A stretch of DNA of 58,233 nt from an uncultured Dysgonomonas sp. Its GTDB lineage: Bacteria; Bacteroidota; Bacteroidia; Bacteroidales; Dysgonomonadaceae. Of this stretch, positions 26,507 through 34,760 are shown piece by piece; position 1 is the stretch's first letter, and every line of letters begins with the position of its first letter. The position numbers and the translations under genes were made by a program. The notes below the pieces were generated by a model. It had not been told where the DNA came from and ran no database searches. It saw only the letters and a program-made list of their open reading frames with translations. The stretch lies in contig USOX01000016.1 of the NCBI GenBank assembly GCA_900556485.1, positions 1 to 58,233 on the forward strand, given 5' to 3'.

Positions 26507-29080
26507 TTAGAAAGCTAAGTCAAATGTTATCCTGAAGCCATCTTTATCAATTCCGGGATGATCCAGATAGTTTATACGACGAACATAATCGATACGGAAT
26601 AATTTGAATATATTCTCAATACCAATATTATATTCCATATAAGGGGCACTACGTGTAGTATATGTCCGTTGTGGAAATAATAATAGGTCATTATTATAAG
26701 TAGGATTGTTTCGTCTGCTCAACTCTCCCCAAAAACCACGGAAACCAAAAACCTCACGCAACTTAAGTGATTTTATCAATGGAATTCTATTGAACAACCA
26801 ACCATTCAGATGATGATATACCTCCCAAGACACCTGTGAATCGTGGACAAATTCTAAAGGCTCAATCAAATAATAATTTCCCTTTTGAATAGTATATGAA
26901 TTATTTGCACTAGGGGTTATCAGCAATGGGAATGATACACTCCCCCATATCTTCTCAGCTTGAGCTGAAACGGATAGTTTACCAAATGGTGCAACCCAAA
27001 ATTGCTTGTAAACAGAAAACGATGTTTTATTATAATGATGCTGTCCTCCTAATACATCATCCAACCCTATAGTATGAGATAGATTAAATATTAAGCGGGG
27101 AGATGGCATTGAATGCCGTTTGCGTCGTTGTTGAAAGAATTTCTCATTTGGAGCATACCTTAAAGCCAACATAGCCTCTGTGGTTCTGATTTTATGCAAA
27201 CTATAAAGGTTACCATTATCATCTATTTTCTCAAAAGTAAGTGTACCGGCCGGAGTTTCTTCAAAAGTCTGAGCAGATAACTTATAAGAAAAACCATTAT
27301 AATGTTCTCGATGATAAGCAACCTGAGTTTGACGGTTATAAGTCATTTTATCATTATTAGAAGAACGCAAAGACAACAAAATATTATCTCTCTCTGCTTG
27401 TGTAAAACGCTGGCCTAAGCTATTCATATCATACTTATATGCTACAATCAGATTATTCTTAGGGAATTCATCCTTATGATTCTGAACTTTATTGAATGCC
27501 CATGTGGCTTCAGCATAATATTTAAATCGTTCATCGCGTGTTCCGTAGGCACCATAACCATACAAAAACAAATGTGGATGAAGCTGCTTTGTTGTAGAAC
27601 CCGTTAATCTGAATCGATTTCCTTCTACCGAATTATAGCTATAAAAGGTAGGAACTGTACCTATCTCCAGCTTATTTTTTTCCGGATCTCGGGATGTCGG
27701 AAAATATCCTGATGATATAATTGTACCAACATTAAGTAATGCTTTGAATATAAAAACATCATTTATATCCTTCATCATTTGATCCATCTTATAATCCTTT
27801 TGATGCTCCGGTGGTCTGTTCTGTGCCCAATAGTCACTTGGCCTTTTCAGATAATCCTTTTCAAAGACCTCCGGCGCACTAAGAATGAAAATAGGATCCA
27901 TTGGATTATCTATGACAAATTTCTCGTATGTCCGAGTCTTATCTATATAAAATTTTACAGCATCTACCATCGAAACATCAATAGCCATTCTCTCTTCTAA
28001 TGGAATCCATTTATTTCCATCAACTTTTTTGAAATCATGCTGAATAACAAGTTCTTCAACAAAGTTGATATTCATTTTTTTAGGAGTCCGTAGGATAGCT
28101 CTCTTTACAGCATACATACTATCCAATGAAATAAGTAATGTTCCGGTAAAACCGATATCCCTTGAATTGAATGGAGCAAAATCAAGCTTTACATACCTGT
28201 CATCATCAATATTAACAGTATCTGACAAGTACCAACGATAGAAATTTATCGACTGATGTTCGCTAAGCGGGCTCACAAATTGCTGGAATAATAAAGAGAC
28301 AGAATTATCAAAAATCGAAACGTCTTTGAATATTTCTTTAATCATTGCATCTAATCCCTCAGTTTCGAATGCTTGATCCAACCCCTGTATATGATATCCT
28401 TTTACAATCTGTTTTTTTGCTTTTGGCTCCTTCCTATAATATATATCGGATATTTTTTCTCTTATAGAAAAAGGCAGGATAGGTTTATTATCGATAAGTG
28501 ATGTATCGATATAATTAGGTAAGAATTTATATCTTCTAAATTGTGGCTGATCAGGTTTAAAGTCATTCAAAGCAAAAAAAATCCGCTCATATTCTTTATA
28601 CTGATAATAGTCGCTTGCAGTTATATTATTCTCTTTTTTATGTGCTATTACCTTCTTAATAAGCTCTACTGCCGGATTGTTCTTCTTCGAATATTTTTCT
28701 TTTTTAGGACGAATTACAACTTCATCCAATTGTTTATCTTCCGATTCCAGAAATATTTCTTTTGTAGTAGTTGTTCCGGGAACAACCTCAAATTTCTGGG
28801 GTTTATAACCAATTAATGAAACTGTAACAGCAGTCTGACGCCCTCTGTTAGTCACTCTAAAATCACCATCTTCGTCTGAGAAAACGCCAATAGTAGTATT
28901 ATCAAAAGTAACAGTAACAAAAGGAAGCTTTTCTTTGGTTGTTGCATCCTTTACAGTTCCCCTCACTACAGTCAATCCTTGAGCGTATGAAGATGTGCAT
29001 ACAATCAAATATAGTAAAAATGATAAGACTATTCTGATTGTTATATATGATATATTATTTATATTTTTTCTTACTGACAT
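26507..29080 (-). CDS. DUF5686 family outer-membrane protein with carboxypeptidase-regulatory-like domain
   Basis: An 857-residue exported protein. The signal peptide reaches residue 34 (CTSSYAQ). Residues about 35-115 form the carboxypeptidase-regulatory-like domain (VVRGTVKDATTKEKLPFVTV, ISLIGYKP-like VSLIGYKPQKFEV). The remainder fits DUF5686: EYERIFFALNDF, SLDSMYAVKRAIL, YFPTSRDPEKNKLEIG, LFLYGYGAYGTRDE, and many alternating aromatic strands toward the C-terminus (DGFRITFDLAF), consistent with an outer-membrane barrel. The family is common in Bacteroidota and has no settled role; it is not a TonB-dependent receptor because no plug is seen. A single gene. Confidence 0.85.
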   Translation of the reverse strand: MSVRKNINNISYITIRIVLSFLLYLIVCTSSYAQGLTVVRGTVKDATTKEKLPFVTVTFDNTTIGVFSDEDGDFRVTNRGRQTAVTVSLIGYKPQKFEVVPGTTTTKEIFLESEDKQLDEVVIRPKKEKYSKKNNPAVELIKKVIAHKKENNITASDYYQYKEYERIFFALNDFKPDQPQFRRYKFLPNYIDTSLIDNKPILPFSIREKISDIYYRKEPKAKKQIVKGYHIQGLDQAFETEGLDAMIKEIFKDVSIFDNSVSLLFQQFVSPLSEHQSINFYRWYLSDTVNIDDDRYVKLDFAPFNSRDIGFTGTLLISLDSMYAVKRAILRTPKKMNINFVEELVIQHDFKKVDGNKWIPLEERMAIDVSMVDAVKFYIDKTRTYEKFVIDNPMDPIFILSAPEVFEKDYLKRPSDYWAQNRPPEHQKDYKMDQMMKDINDVFIFKALLNVGTIISSGYFPTSRDPEKNKLEIGTVPTFYSYNSVEGNRFRLTGSTTKQLHPHLFLYGYGAYGTRDERFKYYAEATWAFNKVQNHKDEFPKNNLIVAYKYDMNSLGQRFTQAERDNILLSLRSSNNDKMTYNRQTQVAYHREHYNGFSYKLSAQTFEETPAGTLTFEKIDDNGNLYSLHKIRTTEAMLALRYAPNEKFFQQRRKRHSMPSPRLIFNLSHTIGLDDVLGGQHHYNKTSFSVYKQFWVAPFGKLSVSAQAEKIWGSVSFPLLITPSANNSYTIQKGNYYLIEPLEFVHDSQVSWEVYHHLNGWLFNRIPLIKSLKLREVFGFRGFWGELSRRNNPTYNNDLLLFPQRTYTTRSAPYMEYNIGIENIFKLFRIDYVRRINYLDHPGIDKDGFRITFDLAF

Positions 29081-29130
29081 TTACTTTCTTGAGGTAATAA
29101 CCTTTTTAATCATCATCCCAATTCCAACTT

Positions 29131-29241
29131 CTATTTGTAGATTCGATCTTCTCGTATATAAAATTGCTTTTTGTAGCAAGAATAAACTAACACTCCAATA
29201 GTAGCATTAACTAAACCACTACATAGAATTAAGATTTTCAT
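29131..29241 (-). CDS. Possible 36-residue membrane peptide
   Basis: An open frame upstream of the DUF5686 gene on the same strand. It begins MKILILCSGLVNATIGVLVY, one hydrophobic segment, followed by a basic, polar end (CYKKQFYIREDRIYK). It looks like a single-span small membrane protein, but its length is within chance for this AT-rich DNA and no family is recognised. Confidence 0.2.
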   Translation of the reverse strand: MKILILCSGLVNATIGVLVYSCYKKQFYIREDRIYK

Positions 29242-29261
29242 CCTTCAAATATTCGCATATT

Positions 29262-29305
29262 TAAAAAAATCAAGAGTAAATATCAGAATTTACTCCCGAT
29301 TTTCA
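29262..29305 (-). terminator. Terminator of ettA
   Basis: On the minus strand GGAGTAAAT pairs with ATTTACTC around a short loop, extended by AATC/GATT, and is followed by a run of seven T. It lies about 50 nt after the ettA stop codon. A second hairpin GCAGCTT/AAGCTGC lies between them at 29320-29338. Confidence 0.7.
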
Positions 29306-29354
29306 TTTTATTAGATAAAGCAGCTTAATAAAAGCTGCATTATTTTAAGCTTTT

Positions 29355-31040
29355 TTAATTAACTAATTTGCGATAACGAATTCTTTTAGGCTCTACATTA
29401 CCTAATCGCATCTTTTTATTCTCTTCATATTCACTATAGCCTCCCTCAAAGAAGAATACTTCCGAATTTCCTTCGAAAGCTAGGATATGTGTACAAATAC
29501 GATCGAGGAACCAACGGTCATGAGATATAACAACTGCGCAGCCGGCAAAGTTCTCTAATCCTTCTTCCAATGCACGTAAAGTATTCACATCAATATCATT
29601 GGTAGGCTCATCCAGCAGCAATACATTTGCTTCTGATTTGAGTGTTAATGCCAGATGTAAACGGTTTCTTTCCCCTCCGGACAAAACTCCGGTTAACTTT
29701 TCCTGATCTCCTCCTGAGAAGTTAAAGCGAGAAAGGTATGCTCGTGCATTTATTTCTTTTCCTCCAACTCGTACGAATTCGCTTCCGCCCGAAATAGTTT
29801 GATATACCGATTTATTAGGATCTATATCAGTATGAGATTGGTCTACATAACCTATTTTTACAGTTTCTCCAACTTCGAATGTTCCTTTATCTGCAGTTTC
29901 CAACCCTTGAATCAAACGGAAAAGAGTTGTCTTACCTGCACCATTTGGCCCAATAATACCAACAATACCTGATGGAGGCAACATAAACTCAAGATTATCA
30001 AACAACAGTTTATCGCCAAAAGCTTTACTTACTCCATGAGCTTCGATCACTTTATTACCAAGACGAGGCCCATTAGGTATAAATATTTCGAGTTTTTCTT
30101 CTCTTTCTTTCTCATCCGAATTCAATAACTTTTCGTAATCATTCAAACGAGCTTTACCTTTTGCATGGCGAGCCTTAGGTGCCATCTTTACCCATTCCAA
30201 TTCTCTTTCGAGAGTCTTACGGCGTTTGCTGGCTTGTTTTTCTTCCTGTTCCATACGTTTGGTCTTCTGTTCCAACCAAGAAGTATAGTTTCCTTTCCAT
30301 GGAATTCCTTCGCCACGGTCAAGTTCGAGTATCCATCCAGCCACATGGTCGAGGAAGTAACGGTCGTGAGTGATACAGATAACTGTTCCTTGATATTGTT
30401 GTAGATGTTGCTCCAACCAGTCGATAGATTCTGCATCCAAATGGTTGGTAGGCTCATCGAGCAATAATACATCGGGTTCTTGTAATAATAAACGGCAAAG
30501 AGCTACACGGCGAGCTTCTCCTCCTGAAAGGTTTTCACAAAGCTGATCTTCCGGTGGACAACGTAATGCATCCATAGCACGTTCTAGTTTATTATCAATA
30601 TTCCATGCATCTGTTGCATCTATTTTATCTTGCAACTCTGCCTGACGTGCAAAAAGAGAATCCATTTTATCCTGATCCTCATAATATTCCGGCAAACCGA
30701 ATTTTTCATTTATTTCTTCATACTCTTTCAGTATGTCCAAAATTGGCTGTACTCCTTCTTGTACAACTTCTTTTACTGTTTTGGTAGGATCAAGCTTAGG
30801 GTCTTGTTCCAAATATCCTACCGAGAAAGCCTTATCAGATACAACTTCTCCTTGATATTCTTTATCTATTCCTGCAATAATCTTCAATAAGCTTGACTTA
30901 CCGGAACCATTAAGACCGATAATACCAATTTTTGCACCATAGAAAAAAGATAGATAAATGTTTTTTAATACTTGTTTTTGTGGTGGGTATATCTTGCTTA
31001 CCCCTACCATCGAAAAAATAATTTTCTTATCGTCCGACAT
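29355..31040 (-). CDS. ettA: Energy-dependent translational throttle protein EttA (ABC-F)
   Basis: A 561-residue ABC-F protein, close to the E. coli EttA length. It binds the ribosomal E site and controls entry into elongation according to the ADP/ATP ratio. Two ATPase cassettes without membrane segments: first Walker A GLNGSGKSS (near 43), signature LSGGEARRVAL, Walker B VLLLDEPTNHLD; second Walker A GPNGAGKTT (near 360), signature LSGGERNRLHLAL and LLLDEPTNDIDV. Between them is the long charged linker (EQEEKQASKRRKTLERELEWV, APKARHAKGKARL) typical of EttA. Lies downstream of an IVP-like pseudogene framed by inverted repeats. Confidence 0.95.
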   Translation of the reverse strand: MSDDKKIIFSMVGVSKIYPPQKQVLKNIYLSFFYGAKIGIIGLNGSGKSSLLKIIAGIDKEYQGEVVSDKAFSVGYLEQDPKLDPTKTVKEVVQEGVQPILDILKEYEEINEKFGLPEYYEDQDKMDSLFARQAELQDKIDATDAWNIDNKLERAMDALRCPPEDQLCENLSGGEARRVALCRLLLQEPDVLLLDEPTNHLDAESIDWLEQHLQQYQGTVICITHDRYFLDHVAGWILELDRGEGIPWKGNYTSWLEQKTKRMEQEEKQASKRRKTLERELEWVKMAPKARHAKGKARLNDYEKLLNSDEKEREEKLEIFIPNGPRLGNKVIEAHGVSKAFGDKLLFDNLEFMLPPSGIVGIIGPNGAGKTTLFRLIQGLETADKGTFEVGETVKIGYVDQSHTDIDPNKSVYQTISGGSEFVRVGGKEINARAYLSRFNFSGGDQEKLTGVLSGGERNRLHLALTLKSEANVLLLDEPTNDIDVNTLRALEEGLENFAGCAVVISHDRWFLDRICTHILAFEGNSEVFFFEGGYSEYEENKKMRLGNVEPKRIRYRKLVN

Positions 31041-31052
31041 GAGTATGTATTA

Positions 31053-31478
31053 GTTATGAATTATAAGTTATGAATTACTTACCTCTATTTTTTTTTTAAA
31101 ATTATAGGTTATAATTCTTTTTTGTTGTAATAATGGCACTTCTAATCATTTTCAATAATTCGAGTGCATTGTTATATATTGATTCAAATTCTATATCATT
31201 CAAATAATCTGTTTCTTTTAATAATTCAAGCCAATACAACGATTCGTCACATTCTTTTTGAGATACAGCCATTTTATGAACAAAGTCTGCTTTGCTTTCT
31301 GCATTTTGAGATTCTCTTATTAATGCCCCTACTGCAGTTCCGCTCCTTAAAAGTTGTTTGCTTAAAATATATTCCTTTTTTCTTTAGTTAAATATTTATA
31401 TAAATGAGTTATTCTTATTGTAAAGGAAAAGCTTTTTTCTCTAATTACGCTCATAATTCATAACTCATAATTTATAAC
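31053..31478. repeat. Inverted-repeat pair framing the IVP-like pseudogene
   Basis: Left arm 31053-31077 (starts GTTATGAATTATAAG) and right arm 31454-31478 (ends ATAATTTATAAC) are inverted copies matching at 23 of 25 positions. They lie directly outside the four-helix-bundle gene, and the right arm touches its start codon. The whole 426-bp block fills the gap between ettA and the acyl-CoA synthetase gene. Confidence 0.6.
31102..31454 (-). pseudogene. Four-helix-bundle protein (23S rRNA IVP-like), frameshifted
   Basis: Reading from the ATG at 31454 gives MSVIREKSFSFTIRITHLYK and then stops early. Moving one frame at the A6 tract (31376-31381 on the plus strand) continues with KEYILSKQLLRSGTAVGALI, RESQNAESKADFVHKMAVSQ and ESLYWLELLKETDYL to a stop at 31102. 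Joined, this is a complete protein of about 117 residues of the four-helix-bundle family related to proteins encoded in 23S rRNA intervening sequences. The length is one nucleotide short of a whole number of codons, so a single missing A explains it. It could be a dead gene, a slippage-controlled gene or a sequencing error in a homopolymer. A shorter product could begin at the internal MAVSQ. Confidence 0.8.
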
Positions 31479-31486
31479 GATAAAAC

Positions 31487-33145
31487 CTATTTTTGATACA
31501 AGAAGCGTTTTATACTGCGTTTTGGTGTTTTTTCGAACTCCTGATCCTGCAATCTAAAATTGATTATCTGGCTGTATTTTGGTAAACGCTTATTATTCGT
31601 TTTCATTAAGGATACAAAAATACTAGAATAATCCTTTTCTTTTACTTCTTGCCTCTGTAAATAATCTTTATCTGGATAAATTAGAGCTATTAATTTTCCA
31701 TTCTCCTCTATAATAAGGGATTCTGCTACATATGGCGAATTATTATATAGGTCTTCGATCTCTTCCGGATAGATATTTTGTCCGGATCCTCCCAAAATCA
31801 TTGTCTTACTTCGTCCCTTTATAAATAAGAAGCCAGCCCTATCCATTGTTCCAAGGTCTCCGGTCTTGAGCCAGCCCGACTCATCCAGTACATGCCTGGT
31901 CGCTTCCTCATTCTTATAATAACCAAGCATAACATTTTCTCCCTTTACTATAATTTCACCAATTTCAGTTTCAGGGTTAGAGGAATCAATTTTTACTGTC
32001 ATCCGGTCTACAGGACGCCCACATGAACCGGCTTTGTACGTTTCCCAATATTCGTATGAAATAAGAGGACCACACTCTGTCATACCATAACCAACAGTGT
32101 AAGGGAATTTAATTTCTGATAAGAAAGTTCCTACTTCCTTATTCAGAGCTGCCCCACCTATAACGACTTCGACAAGTTTGTTCCCGAAAACAGGTAAAAG
32201 TTTTTCGGATACTTTTTTATATATTTTCTTTCTGGTAAAAGGAAGTTTTAATAATGTTTTTACTGGTTGCTTTTTAAATTGAGGAAAAACTCTGGTCTGG
32301 ATAATCTTCTCTATAATCAAAGGTACAGCAAGAACCAGTGTCGGATTTACTTTTGCAAAAGCGTCCATAATAATCTGTGGAGACGGAATCCGCGTCAGGT
32401 AATGAATATGACATCCTTTTGCTATAGATAACAATACTTCGAATGCAAGCCCATACATATGAGCCATAGGCAGCATACAAACGATACCATCGCCTGCTTT
32501 CACAAATTGTATATTATCGATGGCGAAACGTGTATTAGACCATAAGCTTCTATAAGGAATCATTACACCTTTAGGGTTGCTTGTTGTACCCGATGTATAA
32601 TTCAAAACAGCCAGTTCTTCAGGCTTCTCATCATATATCCTCATATCTTCTTTGTTGAAGCCATTCGGAAATTTGATATTAAAAGCCTGCTCAAGATTTG
32701 AACAAGATTCCAAAAGCTTTGCCGAACGAGACTTCTGTACCGAGAAATCATCGATAAGAAGAATTGTTTCCAATCCCGGCATTTGCATCGGATTTATTTT
32801 AGACCAAACAAATTCATCTGCAAATAATATTTTTACATCTGAATGATTTACTAAAGAATGGATATTCTCATCCGTAAAATCATGTAGTATTGTAGTAATT
32901 ACAGCGCCATAGGTTATTGTTGCAAAGAAACATACAGCCCAATTAGAAGAATTTCGTCCACATATGGCTACCTTATCCCCCGGCTGAATTTCTAAATCGT
33001 CGAATAAGATATGAAGTTGAGCCATCTTTTTGGCAAAATCTTTATACAGATATGTTTCACCATTATAATCTGTAAGTGCAGGACGTTCCCAATTATCACA
33101 AATACCATCCCTTATCAGTGTCAGAAATTTATTATTACTTTCCAT
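31487..33145 (-). CDS. AMP-binding long-chain acyl-CoA synthetase/ligase
   Basis: A 552-residue adenylate-forming enzyme that activates a fatty acid to acyl-AMP and then acyl-CoA. The P-loop-like motif YTSGTTSNPKGV is near residue 187, the substrate-side motif VGYGMTECGPLISYE near 350, and the hinge GWLKTGDLGTMDRAGFLFIKGRSK near 430. The usual final catalytic lysine appears in the C-terminal EKTPKRSIKRFLYQ. Length is a little short for the long-chain group (often 550-600) but all motifs are present. It is a single minus-strand gene; the IVP-like element follows its stop codon. Confidence 0.92.
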   Translation of the reverse strand: MESNNKFLTLIRDGICDNWERPALTDYNGETYLYKDFAKKMAQLHILFDDLEIQPGDKVAICGRNSSNWAVCFFATITYGAVITTILHDFTDENIHSLVNHSDVKILFADEFVWSKINPMQMPGLETILLIDDFSVQKSRSAKLLESCSNLEQAFNIKFPNGFNKEDMRIYDEKPEELAVLNYTSGTTSNPKGVMIPYRSLWSNTRFAIDNIQFVKAGDGIVCMLPMAHMYGLAFEVLLSIAKGCHIHYLTRIPSPQIIMDAFAKVNPTLVLAVPLIIEKIIQTRVFPQFKKQPVKTLLKLPFTRKKIYKKVSEKLLPVFGNKLVEVVIGGAALNKEVGTFLSEIKFPYTVGYGMTECGPLISYEYWETYKAGSCGRPVDRMTVKIDSSNPETEIGEIIVKGENVMLGYYKNEEATRHVLDESGWLKTGDLGTMDRAGFLFIKGRSKTMILGGSGQNIYPEEIEDLYNNSPYVAESLIIEENGKLIALIYPDKDYLQRQEVKEKDYSSIFVSLMKTNNKRLPKYSQIINFRLQDQEFEKTPKRSIKRFLYQK

Positions 33146-33180
33146 ATCATTATTCTATTTTCATTTACATAAAATTATAA

Positions 33181-33229
33181 ACAAACTTAAAGGTGAGAAG
33201 GATTACATCTTTATCACCTTTAAGTTTGT
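33181..33229 (-). terminator. Long hairpin after the GH43 gene
   Basis: ACAAACTTAAAGGTGA (33181-33196) is an exact inverted copy of 33214-33229, with a 17-nt loop. It lies 8 nt beyond the stop codon of the minus-strand GH43 gene and upstream of the acyl-CoA synthetase gene, so it most likely ends the GH43 transcript. The T tract on the minus side is weak. Confidence 0.6.
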
Positions 33230-33237
33230 TTATGTTA

Positions 33238-34350
33238 TTAATCAATATTTTGCGGAGTTGTTGTTGGTCCATGAACCACCAACTTTCCATCAGGTAATAT
33301 CTCCATTTTATCTATAAAGACAACTCTATCGTCACCAGTTTCGGCTGTACGCCCATGATAAACAGTGTACATCTGACCATTGTGAGTAAACATCATATTA
33401 TGACCTGTTCCGGTAACTTTGCCTCCTTCTTCAACATTCTTTTGTAATACAGGATTATTTTCAGCTTTTGCAAATGGTCCTAAAGGATTTTTAGATGTGG
33501 CATATCCTACAGCATAATTTTTGCCACCAAAATAATTAGCCGAATACATCATATAATAAGTATCGCCTTGCTTGAAGATAAATGAACCCTCTGTCCAACG
33601 GCGGTTTACCTCCTTCGATGTTACAGAACGACTTTCCCACTCAGCTTGTTTATCATCCATTGATACAGGCGGACGAAGTAATAATTGTGGTTCTCCAATA
33701 ATTCCCGAAAAATCGGGCTTCATTTCTACCCCGTATATCCAGCTTTCTTCAACCTCGTCGAACAAACCTTCTTTTTTAGCCCAATCGGCAACTTCACTTT
33801 TTACCGGATTCTTATAGCAACAACGGGAGTAATATAGATAAACTTTACCATTCTCGAAAAGTAAGTTACCATCGATTACAGGATAGCCCGGATCGAAAAT
33901 CGGCCTGTCCATCATTTCTTTGAAAGGTCCTGCCGGACTATCTGAGACAGCAACACCTATGCGAAAGTTCTCTAGTTCATTAGTAGGATTTTGTTTCCAA
34001 TCGGCACTGAAAAGCAAATAATACTTCCCATCTATTTCGTAGACTTCCGGTGCCCAAAAATTAGCTACAGCCCATGATTCGGGTGTATTCCCCTGATATA
34101 TTCGTCCTAAATTTTCCCAATGAACAAGATCAGAAGAAACACTAACCTGAAATCCATTTTCTACTCCCCCAGTACCATACATATAGAATTTACCATCCGA
34201 TGCCTTTAAAATATACGGATCGCCGAAAGATACAGGTAGCGGATTTTGGTAACTAACTACAGATGCCGATGTAGCATCTTCTTTTTTCTTATTGTTACAA
34301 GAACATAACAAGCCCAGCAAAATACATGAAATTAAAAGTAGCCTTCCCAT
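33238..34350 (-). CDS. Glycoside hydrolase family 43 lipoprotein
   Basis: A 370-residue five-bladed beta-propeller enzyme, with a lipobox near Cys18 (LLCSC). GH43 enzymes are inverting and cut beta-xylosides, alpha-L-arabinofuranosides or related links in plant polymers. The catalytic residues are visible: base Asp44 in SFGDPYIL, the pKa-setting Asp in YPVIDGNLLF, and the acid Glu254 in RWTEGSFIF. Other propeller-blade motifs include FWAPEVYEIDGKYYLLFSAD and GTGHNMMFTHNGQMYTVYHG. It is a single gene, not next to a SusCD pair. Substrate is not decided by these motifs. Confidence 0.92.
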   Translation of the reverse strand: MGRLLLISCILLGLLCSCNNKKKEDATSASVVSYQNPLPVSFGDPYILKASDGKFYMYGTGGVENGFQVSVSSDLVHWENLGRIYQGNTPESWAVANFWAPEVYEIDGKYYLLFSADWKQNPTNELENFRIGVAVSDSPAGPFKEMMDRPIFDPGYPVIDGNLLFENGKVYLYYSRCCYKNPVKSEVADWAKKEGLFDEVEESWIYGVEMKPDFSGIIGEPQLLLRPPVSMDDKQAEWESRSVTSKEVNRRWTEGSFIFKQGDTYYMMYSANYFGGKNYAVGYATSKNPLGPFAKAENNPVLQKNVEEGGKVTGTGHNMMFTHNGQMYTVYHGRTAETGDDRVVFIDKMEILPDGKLVVHGPTTTPQNID

Positions 34351-34760
34351 AGATTGAATTTAAATTATTCCTATTAACTATTTTAAGTCAGTAAATATAG
34401 GATATTATTTGCGAATTTGATATATAATCAAAACTTCAATTTACTTTTTTCTATATTAAAATTATAGTTGTGCTTATCAATAAAAATATAATTTGATAGC
34501 TTAAAATTAAATACACAATTATGCTAATTATTTATCTATACCTTATAGATAATAAGCAAGTTAAAGAATAGAAAAGTGACAATATAAAAATATTGAAAAA
34601 GTGTCACTTTTGTCACTTTTTTATAAAACGGATACTGATTATAAATAGAATAAAGAGTTATAAACAATAATCAGAATGTCACTTTTTCGAATTCTTTATT
34701 TAAGCACTGCTTATCATATCTAATTCTTAATCGATATTAGAATGAGTACTAAACAATAAA
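34351..34760. other. 410-nt gene-free divergent region
   Basis: Very AT-rich. It contains one GTGACA repeat (34571-34622), a half copy of it (34677-34688) and a short palindrome around TTATCTATA / TATAGATAA (34531-34552). No open frame or RNA gene is supported. Confidence 0.6.
34571..34622. repeat. GTGACA palindromic repeat, copy 3
   Basis: Left single unit AAAAGTGACA (34573-34582), then on the right TGTCACTTTTGTCACTTTTT with the tandem pair. It is the reverse orientation of copies 1, 2 and 4, so the tandem end faces the plus-strand porW/sprE gene. A further half unit TGTCACTTTTT lies at 34678-34688. Confidence 0.7.
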
